From Monomorium pharaonis (Eukaryota; Arthropoda; Insecta; Hymenoptera; Formicidae), in contig NC_050467.1 in assembly GCF_013373865.1 (NCBI RefSeq), positions 38,983,132-39,047,131 of the forward strand: DNA of 64,000 nucleotides. Direction: 5' to 3'. Of the stretch, positions 25,911 through 38,100 are shown piece after piece. Every line of letters starts with the position of its first letter. Within the stretch, counting starts at the first letter, position 1. The notes below the pieces were generated by a model. The model saw nothing but the letters and a program-made list of their open reading frames with translations. It was not told where the DNA came from and ran no database searches. The position numbers and the translations under genes are program-made.

Positions 25911-28900
25911 TCTTGTTTATATTTCGTTTGCTTATGAGTCTTAAGATTAGAATAAGTCTCTGTATTATCGATACAAATCCTTTCGACTCCAAATATCCTA
26001 CAATTATGAAAGATGTTCAAGCATGATGAGCAATGCTGCGAAAAAGTTTTGACATTTTAGCAATCTCAGTGAGCGTTTCACATAATTAACGTACGTTGGT
26101 GGCCCAACAAAATTATTTTTAATATCTAGCAAAATATATCTAGCAAAATTTTTAGACATGTCAGCAAAACCGTTCTTTTTATATTGCAAACAAAAAATAA
26201 AATGTTTGAACTTCAAAGTAACATGGAATTAATAATAACGCATGTTTCTACCGATTGTTGGATGCAGCCAAATTCAGATCATAAGTGTGCATTGATCGAG
26301 AAACAGTTTGAAATTACAATGCGCACCATCGTCGGCGTCAAACAGCGAAGAGGCAGTAGGGGAAGCATTAGAGTCGCATTAGGGATCGCATTAGAGTCGA
26401 CGATAATAGTTCGGAATCGCGGCAGCAAGAGGCTTCGCCTGCGTCTCGTATAGCCGGCAGACGTTGCTCCCTTGACGAGAAGGGCCCACTTCACTCTGGG
26501 CGCTGTATCCATAATTTGGTGAAGGATCGAGATGGAGGCAAGCGCCGACTGTTCGGAACATTCGCAGAATCTCGAACGTACGGACGTGCTGCCTATTGAT
26601 CTCTCTTTACAGCCGCGCCGTTCGTGACTCGCCAATCGCAGAACCACTCTTGACCACAGAAGTCCGAAGTATGAAAGTTAGGGAAGCGACATTCGCACAT
26701 CGCGTCGTTAGACAGTCGGTGCTTGAAATTATATCCTTTGAAATTGGGAAATGTGAGGTAAATACCTATTGAATCGGATAGATAGCATAACTCCGTTGTG
26801 AATTCCAAACTGATTAGTATCCTATACTATAGCGGTCTATTACCAAGGGACGTGAAAATTGCACCTCAAAGTCACGGTGCATTACCTTCTCATGAGCGGG
26901 AGGAGAGGGAGGCGACAAAGGGGTCCGTTCGTGAATTGAAATTTACACATTGCGGCTTTGAATTTTCATTCTTGCTGCGAATATCGATTTTTACGGTATA
27001 ACGCGCGTGAATGATGTAATGACATGCGTCCGTAGATTTAAATATCGCAAATATTCGCGGGTTCGGACGAGTTGGTTTGGTTACCGCGTGTCAGATGATA
27101 AATCGTGACGGACGTTTTCGAAATTCACATGCGTGGAAATATAACCATCGATCTGTCTGTATGGGTCGTGCCTTTGTCAACGATAAGCTCGCCATTGACA
27201 ACAATCGAGCTGTGTGAACTGTAAAAGCCATACACAAAATCCACGAGAAAATCTCTCATGGAGTTATCAGCGATATTTTTTTGTTTAAGGTTGTCTATAC
27301 GTGTATGTACATCTCTATGGTCTCAAAATTTATAACTAACAATGCATTTTAATATAAATGATTACAATGTACACAAAGATACATTGTAATTTAAAAATAC
27401 AGAAATTTATTAAAATGCAACACAAGATTTACAATATCAAAATCTATCTACAATTGAAAATAAAATGAGACATTGTTGCGTTACAATAGCGAAATCAGAG
27501 TCAAATGTTTAAAAAAAAATCACAATTTTAAATTATCTGTCCGTAATAAAAATATGAGAGTATCTAATTTTTTAAATCAATTGCACCGTTTAACAAATCG
27601 TTTATCAGTCGCTTGATTTAATTAATTCTTTTTTTTTTTTTATAAACGTGAAATATGATTTAATCGATCGATATAAGGGCGCAGTTAAAGCAACGACGGA
27701 AACAAAGCGGTGAAATTATTCGCGAGACGCGAGAGAGGAAGTAGTTGAAGTAGAAAGGTACATCTACTTGAAGTCGACGACAATATTCACAACACGTCGC
27801 GGGAAGCGCTGTAATGTGCTCTTACCTCTGACAAAGCGAATGCTAATCAAGTAGTACTACTCCGCGGAGTTCCGCGCGCATTAAAATTCATGGCAGATCG
27901 ATATAACAATTAATCTTAGCACGCGCGGTGCATCGAATCGTCGTACGTCGTAATCGATACTCGATGGGAAACAATTAAGATACAAGATCCCGACGCAGAG
28001 ATGAGAATCGAACGAGTGTTTCCGTGCCTTGCGACAAAGGCATGAGCTGATCGCTTCATAAATTTATCTCGTGTCTGAGGACACGGTGTCCCGCCGGATC
28101 GTTTCGTTGCTTATAGATTCTTTACGTGGAGGATCCATAATCCACAGGAGAGTGTTCGCGTTCTCACGCCGTTTGCGAGGGCCCTTGACGGAATGCAAAA
28201 TTCATTCTGGGATGGATGGTCCTCAGAACCGATCTTTCCCCGTAATCGCTAGTCAATATCATAAGGAGACGAAGATCGCGGGTAGGTCGGTTAATTTTCC
28301 TGGGGCGGTACGGGAATATTCTCGGAATTCTTGGCGTATTCTCGGAATGCCGAAGACGCGTGGGATATGCCTATTGATCTTTCCGCAGTGGGTTACCGAT
28401 GTGGTCGGTATACGTCGGTGACGCGTGACTTCAGGACGACCGAGAGGATCCCCGAGTCTTCAATTCTTAACATGATAATTCTGTCCCACCTTTTGCACGT
28501 TCAACGTATTTCACCCTGAGAAGCAATTCATCTTGAGAAGCAATGTAATGCACTGTTCATTTTTTTACCTGGAATTGCAAAGACAATTAAACTCAACGGA
28601 TGCGCGCAGAGGATTATTTGCCTACTTTGTCTTTCTTAAATTAAATAATAGCAATTCCGAAGAAAGAGGTGAATTTTTTGTCATTTTTCTTCTTAATCTT
28701 CTAGATATTGGACTTCATAATAATCTTAATGACTCAAAATTTTACATTCTACACACATAAAAAATTGAAACAAAATTTCCATCATATAAGAGATGCAAAA
28801 TATCTCAATACCTACAAAAATCAGACGGAGAAGGGAGAGGAAAGCAAAATTTAATGGAAGTGTATATAAAGATATCAAAGAAATTGAAAAGGATCATTAA

Positions 28901-29309
28901 AAAAGAAAATAAAAATGAAACGAAATTCAACCATATATTAAACATATAAGTACTTTATATCCTACATTTATCCGTTATCTGTACGAGTCAGCGACTTTCT
29001 CGTCAAATGTTCAGGATGACAGAACGTCTTTGGGATCGCATCAGCCGAGAGAGGAGTCAGGAAGTTGGCGATGAGGAGACTCGCCAACCTGACTTAAGAA
29101 ATGGGTGATCCTCAGCGACCACCAGTCAGCACGGATAGACGACGATCATCTCTCGGTGGTGCACGGAGGTCGCGCAAGAAGATGACAGGGGTGGCACTCC
29201 ATTATCGTTCTGTAACTCCTTTTAATTATCTCGGCCATAAGTTATAACCGGATTCGCGCTTTTTCGCGTCCTTATCGGACCGGGCACCGCGATTTTCCCC
29301 GGCGCCAAC
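25911..29309. other. Intergenic noncoding DNA
   Basis: No recognisable exon. Mostly AT-rich with GC-rich patches at about 26.3-26.8 and 28.0-28.5 kb. A 116-codon frame at 28,071-28,421 has no recognisable domain. It contains the imperfect hairpin listed at 27,343-27,419. Confidence 0.45.
27343..27419. repeat. Short AT-rich inverted repeat
   Basis: The outer arms TGCATTTTAATA and TATTAAAATGCA are exact complements. An inner pair TTACAATGTA / TACATTGTAA is also exact. The segments between them are unpaired and of unequal length. It could be a small MITE relic or an incidental hairpin. Confidence 0.5.
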
Positions 29310-29465
29310 GGGAAGAGGAGGAGAAAAAAAGGAGAACGAAGAAGGAGAGTGAGGAGATGAGGAAGGAGGTCGACGAGGGAACAAGGAGACGAGGAACAAG
29401 GCATAGAGGAAGAATAAGGAAAACAAGAAGAAGTAGAAGATGAGAAAGAAGAAGGAAAAGGGGGA
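29310..29465. repeat. Purine-rich GA/GGA strand-asymmetric tract
   Basis: About 150 bases of almost pure purine on the plus strand (GGAGGAG, GAAGGAG and AAGAAGAAG mixtures). It directly precedes the GC-rich block thought to hold the Dpr promoter. In frames it gives Lys/Glu-rich or Ser/Leu/Phe-rich nonsense. It may act as GA-rich regulatory DNA; GAGA-type factor binding is an inference. Confidence 0.6.
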
Positions 29466-32068
29466 TGCGCGCGAGATAGGCAACGGGGTAAAAGGGTGGC
29501 GGCTCCCTCGTGAGGGTGGGGAACGGTCTGATATACAACCGAGCTATGGGAGGAAGTCTCGCGCGCGCGTCCGCGCACGTACACCCATGACACACGTGCA
29601 CACACGGCCACCCAACACACGGGCGGATCGCGGGTGCACACAGGCGCAGTTCCGCGAGCTGGACGGGGCGGCTGCGTGCTCGACGCCCGAGTGGCGCTCG
29701 CGCAATGTAGTCCCTCGGCTATCCTCGACGCGGGAGCATCGCCGTTTCGAAAGAGCCGCGACCTTCTCCCCGTCGCGTCGCGTTCCTGGTGGTGTCAGGG
29801 GGCGAAGTACGCGCGAGAGGGGCCCGTTCGCACTCCCGAGGACACCTCTTCCGCGGACCCCGTTCGCGCAGCGCGCGGAGGAGCGCGCACGGTATATCTC
29901 GCTCGTCATAGCGACGATATGAAGACTCCTCCTCAGCCCCGCAGACTCCGTCCCCGTGCGAGCCTCCGTAATTGACAGGAGTCATACTGCGTGCGATCAC
30001 TTTATCCCCGGGAGTATCTCGTTCGTTCCCTCCCCGCAGACGTTTCCTCCAGACGAGTAGCGCGACGCGACGTTACGTAAACATCAACATCAGGCTCGTC
30101 TGTGTGCGAAGTGGTAGTACAGTGAAGGTACAGTGAAGCAGTGTCTGCAAAATGCAAAAGCAGTCAAGCGAATGATCGCGCCAGAAGATTTCAATCTCCG
30201 CGACGTTTGATCGAGGTTGCTGTGAGACCGGAGAGAGTGGAGAACGCGAAGCGTACAGCGTCGGAGCGTCGTTGGACACACATCCTGAAATTTCGAAAAA
30301 TTTAAATAACCGCGCGAACATTTCGTCGTGGTGAGAGTGGCTAGGTACTTGTCCAGCAATAATCTTTTACTGACCGCGCAAAAAAGTATAACAATAAAAT
30401 TGCCGAGAAGAAAGAAAAGGAAACATTGCCAGTACGTAAATAGGAAAATCGTCTGTCGCAGATACGTGTGTGAATCTCATCGTGAATTCCGTCCTGGAGT
30501 GCTTTGCTTTGCCGAACGCAAATCCCGTAACGTAAAACAGTTTTCGGCTTCATGATAGAAGCGTCGCTCCTGAGCGTTTAAGGACATCGTCGACGATCTC
30601 TCGAGGGTCTGCGTTTAATTGCTGGCGGCATTAGAACTGCAGAAGAGCGCGTTACACAGATGACAGAGAGGACGGCAGAGAGGGAAAGAGAGGAAGGCGC
30701 GCGGTAGAGAAAAGAATTGCATCTACCACGACGGAAAATCGCGCAGCGTCGGCGGCTGATGGGGAGATGTTAAAGTTAAAAGCCGCTCGTAAAACGCATT
30801 GTCTCGCGGGTGCTACAGCAACACTGCCGTCGCGCGATCGAAACTTGTTTATTTCACCCGTAACGTACAATTGAAAGGTACGGGGAAAAAATTTGCTGCG
30901 GCTCGTCTCTCCTCGCCTATCAACGCACAGCAGATTTTGCACACGGACAGTGAGTTCGCGGTGCGCGTGAATGCAAACGATTTCTACAGACAAATCGTCG
31001 AACGGCAGCTGTAAAGGGACAAAAGAGGAAGGAAACGCGATTCCCTTCGCTGGATGCGGCCACCATTGAGGCACGTTTGAAGTCGATCTTCCTCCCTTGA
31101 GGAAGAGAAATTGCGAGCCCGGAAAAATGCGATGAAGCCGCGCGCGCGGGGCAAATAACCGCGGCGGTATGATCGATGGAACGTCCAGCGCAACGTGCGG
31201 ATTGCATTAATAACGACGACCGGCCTAATGCATCGCCGGCGATCTTATAGTCGGCGTAGCGAGAGATACGAAGAGTAGTACGCCGCTTAGTGTCGGATGG
31301 GAACCGGTCCTTCGCATCGATCAATATGGATCCCAGGGGAATACTCTCCGTCGATGACGCGATGAGTGATAATGGCGATGCGGAGTTCGCCTAAGTTGTT
31401 CAACTACGACCGACAGAGCGGCGGAAAACGGGGTCAGACGGGTTCACCGTTGTCGCGTCGCGATGTGATAAAACACATCGGCTGTCGTTCGCAGATCGGC
31501 CGATGATTCGCCACGACAATTCTCGCGCGACGGTCGTCGGCGTGAATAATAAACGTCGGATTAATTATTGAAGCGTCCGGTTTTTCGGGACAGCCGATAG
31601 TGGGAGTTACGCGGCTTGCGACGAAACCGCGCGATACGCAATTAGCAGCGGCGTCGCCCCGTAATTGGGAGAATGTGGTATCGTTCTAGAGCTGTTTCGT
31701 GATAGTGAGCGAATTATTAAGCAGAGAGTGCCCGTCGTTTACCGCGATTTTATCGACGAGGGAAAACTAATCGAGGGACGCCGCACTCTAATCTTGTTTT
31801 CGAGAGCGAGATCACGGAGCGTTATCGTCCGTTCGGCGCGCGAGTGGTTGTGCACGGATGTACGGTGAATGTACGAAGTGATTCTTCTGCCCGCTCTCTC
31901 TCCCCTAACGCTAGAGTACGTGAAATGACGCCGCGATCGTCGATCGGCGTGGTGTGTTAGTGTGGAGATTCACTTATTTCTTATCGCCGTTTGGCGTCTC
32001 CTGAAAACGACTGCGATGCGCCTGAGATAGTATATCGATATGTGAATGAGCCACGCCGGGGAAAAGCG
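29466..32068 (+). promoter_or_regulatory. GC-rich CpG block: probable promoter and 5' UTR of the dpr-like gene
   Basis: A sustained GC-rich, CpG-dense segment of about 2.6 kb ends just before the putative signal-peptide exon at 32,069. Position, composition and absence of coding homology suggest promoter plus 5' leader. I could not fix a transcription start. Overlapping open frames on both strands (for example 29,440-29,922 and 30,920-31,324) are what high GC content produces and show no family motif. Noncoding 5' exons may also lie here. Confidence 0.4.
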
Positions 32069-32114
32069 ATGTCTACTTCTCTTCCCACACTTGTCTGTTT
32101 TATAATTTGTTTTG
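32069..32114 (+). CDS. dpr: Putative first coding exon of dpr-like gene: start and signal peptide
   Basis: ATG at 32,069 is the first in its frame; G sits at -3. It is followed by a hydrophobic stretch (SLPTLVCFIICF) and then a consensus donor, G|GTGAGTGT. The exon ends in phase 1, exactly what the Ig1 exon (starting with two bases completing a Gly codon) needs. The joined start reads ...FIICFG-GIASC..., a plausible signal peptide with cleavage near residue 20. It lies just downstream of the GC-rich block. The link spans an 11.2-kb intron and is inferred from phase and hydrophobicity. Another leader exon elsewhere in intron 1 or upstream cannot be excluded. Confidence 0.6.
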
Positions 32115-35100
32115 GTGAGTGTACTCCTCCTACGCATGCTACGATGATTACGATGATTACGAGACGTATCTATCGAAGCGTTTTAAGTCACGACGCAGAT
32201 GCTACAGAAGCATGCGCGTTTTAATGATCCAGTTGTATTAGATAAATGCTTCAATTGGATTCGTTTATCTTGAGTCTTTGCTTGTGTATTTTCAATATTA
32301 ATAGCAATGAACGGTTATTATTGGTTATTATTACAATATGTATCCGTGACAGTGTATTTCAACAGTGTATTAGTCTAGCAGCTTAACGTTTCAAATAATA
32401 TCGGGAAAATCCGAATTCGTAATGGCCGGTAAATCAAACAGCTCGCGATTCTCATATTATTGATGCGCTAATATTCGATGTATTCGCGTTAATTGCACGG
32501 TCAATTATTGAGGCATCTAATAACAGCGGTATATTACGATGGCTTTAACTACTATGCTTGTTACGTTTAAGTCCCAAGCACGTACGTCCCAATTAATACT
32601 TCGTGACTCGACGCAGTCAAGTCACCTATGCAGAAGTGAAGGCGTCGTTGACGATCGCGACGTCAACATGTCGACGTACGCGTGCAACATGTATGCGATT
32701 ATCGTAGACGGCTGCCTCCGCGATGTGAATTTTTATGAAAAATTCCGGGATTATATTGGGAGAATGTATTATATAACGTACAATTATCAAAATATATATT
32801 TTGCATCTTTTTGCAAAGCATTGCCATACGTAACGAGTCCCACTGAATATTTATAAAATTAGAGAATATGGCACAATATATAAAACCATCATGCAGTATG
32901 CAACATTTTAATAAGTTTTATGCACTACAGTCGGTTTCAGCAGGATTAATAATGCTTTGTGCAGAAATTACAACAAATTTTGTACTTAGGTTGAAAGGCA
33001 GAGGATAAATTCAGCGTATGACATGAAATTGTTAAAATTTGCATTGTCGCATCTACTTCTTTGAATATAAAGAGATAGTAGATATTGATATTTTAATGAA
33101 TTGCGAACATATTTAATAATTGCAACGAGTTGTTTATAAACTTCTTTCTTTTTTTGTATTTTTTAGTACTTTTTATATTTTTATATAAAGTGTTTCTTAT
33201 TTTTACTTCTACTTCTATCTCTATATATTTCATGACTTTTTAGAATACTTTTTTAAGAGTGGATTATTTGTGTTACTTTTTATGGAAAAACCGCAATTAT
33301 TAACGCATCTGGAACACATGTCTCCACCAGGTACATAAAAGATTGGAAATGTTCTCAAAAATGCGCCAATATTTAACACTTGGCGTAATCTCAAACTTTC
33401 TCGTGGAAATATACAAAGCATGATTTCGGAAAGTTTGCTCTGATCAGTACGCCGGTGATAAAAAAAGTACTTCAAGAAGAAATCTGCGAACTTCAACAGG
33501 CGCTATTCATTCGCAAATTATAATCACATATTGTCGAGGTTATCGAACAAAAGCCGGATGAACACATTTTCGAGATCAGTAGTCGCGTTCGTATTAGTTT
33601 TTCAGCTTAAATAGCCGAGTAAATGCAGGTGTGATAACAGTTTTTAATAAAATATATATTAATCGCCGACACGACATACTCATCGTTTATGCTTTGAGCT
33701 TCCGATTTTATAAAATTTGCACCTTGTTAAAATTCCACCCTAGTACCTATTTCCGCCCAGATACGCACAAAAAGCGGAAGTTGCGTGAAAACCGAAAAAA
33801 AAGAGCATCGATTCTGCATTGACAGCGCGTGCATATTTTAATCTGCATGCAGCCATACGCCAATTATAGTGCACTGCGTTTCGCGGCCATATGTATATGC
33901 ATGTATACACGTGCGACACACAAATTACTTTTGTCACTGACCCTTAAATGATAGGTAAAAGCCGTTGCAACGGTAACTTGAACAAACTGAAGTTATCGTT
34001 GTAACAATTTTTGCCTAACACTTTGCGTGAAAGTATAATAAAAACAGAAAGATGTACAAATGTAGCGACAACTGTTTGAAGGACGAACGTATTAGCAAAG
34101 TAAGGACGCGTTGAGATTTATCGGATTGCACAGGGATCATCGGTAAAGTTTCGGAAAGACGGAATTACACGCGGATTAACGTAGGTAATAATTTTCATCC
34201 TTATCCGCGCGCGTCGCTGAATTCGTGCTGAAGTTTCCTCGATGAAATCAACGTCGCTGCGAAAATCCTCGGTGATTTTCTCATGTGTACACCACGGGTC
34301 GTGTTTTCGCCGAATGAAACGTATCACGACACTGTCACAAATCAGACTACAGTTTCCGACGATGTAGTAGAGAAAGCGAAGAGAAAATATAATTCCGCTT
34401 ATAAAGAAACGTCTAATAGCATATCACTTTGTTTTCATGTAGAATTTCTTAAGCGACTTAAGCGAAAGCTAAAAATAAAACTGAAAACTGAAAGTGTAAA
34501 TTAGGAACTGTCTTCTATCAGATAATATATAGCAGTTTTTATAATATTATTTTATATTTCATAATAATTAACGCTTTTGATCAAAATTAATATAGTACAA
34601 TGTTGAGTTTCTTGAAATAGAAGGGGTGCCACTTTAGAAGATCTATGCCTAGCATGTATAATGTTGCATAATTTTCATCGCAAGGCGCGACTTTTTCCAT
34701 CTTTAACCGCGCATCCTCGTTCCTCCGTTTTCACACGTAACAGCATAATTAAAAACAACGATGGCGATAAACCGCGCGTCGTAGTCCGTCGTTAAAATTC
34801 AAATTTCAGTTAACCACTGTAGCACCAGCCACGAAAGACATAGTTTTAATTTAGCCGTGTTGGAAATGTAGCTTGTTATATAGTGGCACATTGAAAAAGA
34901 CAACAATTTGAGAGAAACATGCGCTTATAACTTCATCAAAAAATTACATGACAGGTTAGATTAATATATTACTATAACAAAATTGTCATTTTTGAGTCTG
35001 GAAAAAGAAAATTCTGATGAGAATTCAATATACCGAATAAAAAACTAATAATACTTTAATTCCTCTACAATCAGTACATCAAATTAATCAAATTATTACA

Positions 35101-38100
35101 CTGAGCATTAAAAGCATTAAAAAATATTATAAAATTTTAATGATTTAAAACATTTAAACTGGAAAGTTTTTTTTTCTTTTTTAATTATATTATTATTGTA
35201 ACAAACGAAATATCTTGAATGCAATGGTGCATCAATAATTCGTGTGAATAACGCAAATTAATATAATGATTCTTCCAATTATACGTCGAATGTAACGTGA
35301 CTGATTAAAAACAAATGGTTGGATTTATATTTGATGTGCTATAATTAATTCGTCGCTCCGACGATCCCCTCGTCGCGAGACAGTCACAACCACGTGCTCA
35401 CCGTTCATCACGCCTCAGACGTTTATTATCTAACGACTCATTAACAGCTTCTCGCTGCACTCTCTGCACCATCATGATTCACGATTCGCACCAACGCGAC
35501 GCGTCATTATTAACACTATTGGGGACAGAGAATTACGCGACGCAGACATATCGACTGTGTTAAAATTTAACGAGCCGTACTACCGGAACGTCGCGGATTA
35601 TCGCAATGATGAAGACTCGCAGATATGTGGCGACATATGCTAATCCTCGCTTTCGCCATCCATGAGAAGACGACGTATGTTTTCATGCGCATGACACGCA
35701 GGATGTGTTTACACAATCACAAATTGACTAACGGAACTTAATAAATTTTTACGGAACTTTAGAAATTATACATTTAAAAGAAAATTATACTTTTTTTCTA
35801 TATTTGTACTGTCTATTATGATGTGCTATCTTCATAACTCAAGAGTGTTACTGTGAGTGAATGTTTATCCAGAATTTAATTCAAGTTTTTTTATTTAATG
35901 TATTACTTAATATAGCTTTTATTAAAATTTTGATAATTTAAAATAATATTTAATAAGATTTTTTATATTAAAATAGTGTCAATTCAATTATTCTAACATT
36001 TTGCAACCTATAAAGTAAAAAAAAAGTATAAAAGATTCTTAATTATGTAGATAAATTTTTAAGAATAAATATTAGAAATGGTAATCATAGACATAGAAGA
36101 GATAGACTGAGCGTAAAGCGCAAAACTTGAAGATCATGTAAAAAGAGATAAAAGTTAATAGTAAAAGAGAGAAAAGAATTGAGTGGAGAGAAAGAAATGC
36201 GGCAAGTGCTTCTGTTGTTTTCTTCTACTTCTCTGATCTTTACTACCTGACGTTAGACACCTTCGGTCTATTTTTACAAACATAAGGCGAGTTTTTTAAT
36301 TGACCCGATTAATCAATCGCATTACACGCAAATGTAACTTTGCTTTGTGAAAGTTGCATTTGCACGCAATGCAACCGATTAATCGGTGAATTAAAGAAAA
36401 CTCATTTTGTGTTTATGGTGCCCTATGTTATACGGCGATATTAACGATATAGACAACGGAGATTCGTTAAGTCGATCGAGCAAGTACGTCCAACAAAAAT
36501 AGGGACGACGTGTGACATCACTTACCTACGTTACTTATTTGCAAGGTAATGGCGCGACGGGAGATTAATGGAAGAATTAAGAGCTTCCTCGCCTGCTTTC
36601 GTGTGACTGATCGGAAATTAGCGACACTGACAGCTGCCGGATGACAGAGTTCTCGCGAGGTCACACGGCAAACGCTATTTCCATGAAGCATATTATAGCC
36701 AGGAGTAAAAGCGGCATGAAAAGTTTTCGCGATAGTTACTTACGTCCCATCTCCCTATCGAGAAGTCTTAGGTGTGTGGCATGTGCTCGATGGAAGACGG
36801 AAAGTCTACTAACTTCGAGACGCGCAAGTTGTACATTAGGTAGATAGGTAAACAGGTAGAGATAGGTATACATGGACCGGGCGTTAGCTATGTAGATAGA
36901 TAAATGGATGGATATACGAATCGTTCGTTATGGCTCGAAGATTCTCGTTTCGTAAAATCGATACGAAATACAGAATACCAAGTGCGGAATACGAAATCGT
37001 AGCACGACCACAATGAATCTTTATAATGAAGTCAAAAATAAAAATAAAAATGGAATCCCTATAGTAGGACTTATTAAAAATTTAATAAAACCCAAAATTA
37101 CTCGACTATTTATGAGACTTCGCTTACAGCTACGAATTGTTTACTGAATATTTTCTAATTGTTCCGCGAAAGTTCATTGAAATATTGTTGTGTTCGAGCT
37201 CTGCAATATTAAATAGAGTTAACAATGATTGTTAACTTTATGAGATGTGAACGTTCCGTTGCAGCACGCGATTTACGTGAAAGGTTTTCATTTTATTAAG
37301 CCGTTCTTTTGTGTTCGATATTTTTTATTTTATAATTAAAATGTTGCATAACGTAATTAAATATTAATATTTAATATACGTATAATATTTTTAGATTAAA
37401 AAGATTACATTTCTAATGGAAAAATTGTTTTAACCATTTTAAATGTCCTATTATTTTTATAAAATTAGGAATACGAATCCGTGCTCATTAATGTTATAGG
37501 ATTTAATGATGACTATTAAATTAATATTAACTGGTATTGAATATCGAACAAAATTACAGTAATCTTTAGCTCTTTCAACATTTCTGATGGATTCGATATA
37601 TACCAGTGACGCGAACACACTCGATTCCAAGCTTTCTGCAATTGCAGTGGCCTCTTCCGCTCTCTACGTTCTTCTTCCGTCGAAACATGACCGCTACCCG
37701 CACTCGCTGTCCATTGGAAGAAAAGGAAATAAAAAAGTGAACACGGGGTATTCGAGTGCCAGGAAACAAAGTTGGCTTATCCGGCTGGCGAGAGAGAAGC
37801 CGATTGCGAAGGAAAGACAAGGAACAACGGGAAATAGGATTTTGCGGCCGGCTAGCCAAACCAACCATTGTCCTTCAATGTCCGAAAGAATTCACCTCTG
37901 AATTGACGGATGGATTACGATAGTGGCTTCCGGGTCTTTCTCGCGTAACGTTAGGATCTGAAATAATTATGACGGTCATGTGTAAAGCCTGCATTCGTAC
38001 CTCAACTTTATCGTTGCCAAATTGCAACAACCTTTTACAATTTACGAATAGACTCGAGACAACTGAACTGACGTTTCACGATGAAGAAAAAACGGAAGAT

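Noticed and set aside
29440..29922. Overlapping open frames of 113-160 codons on both strands
   Set aside because: Stop codons are rare in this GC-rich block in all frames. No frame has family features or is favoured over the others.
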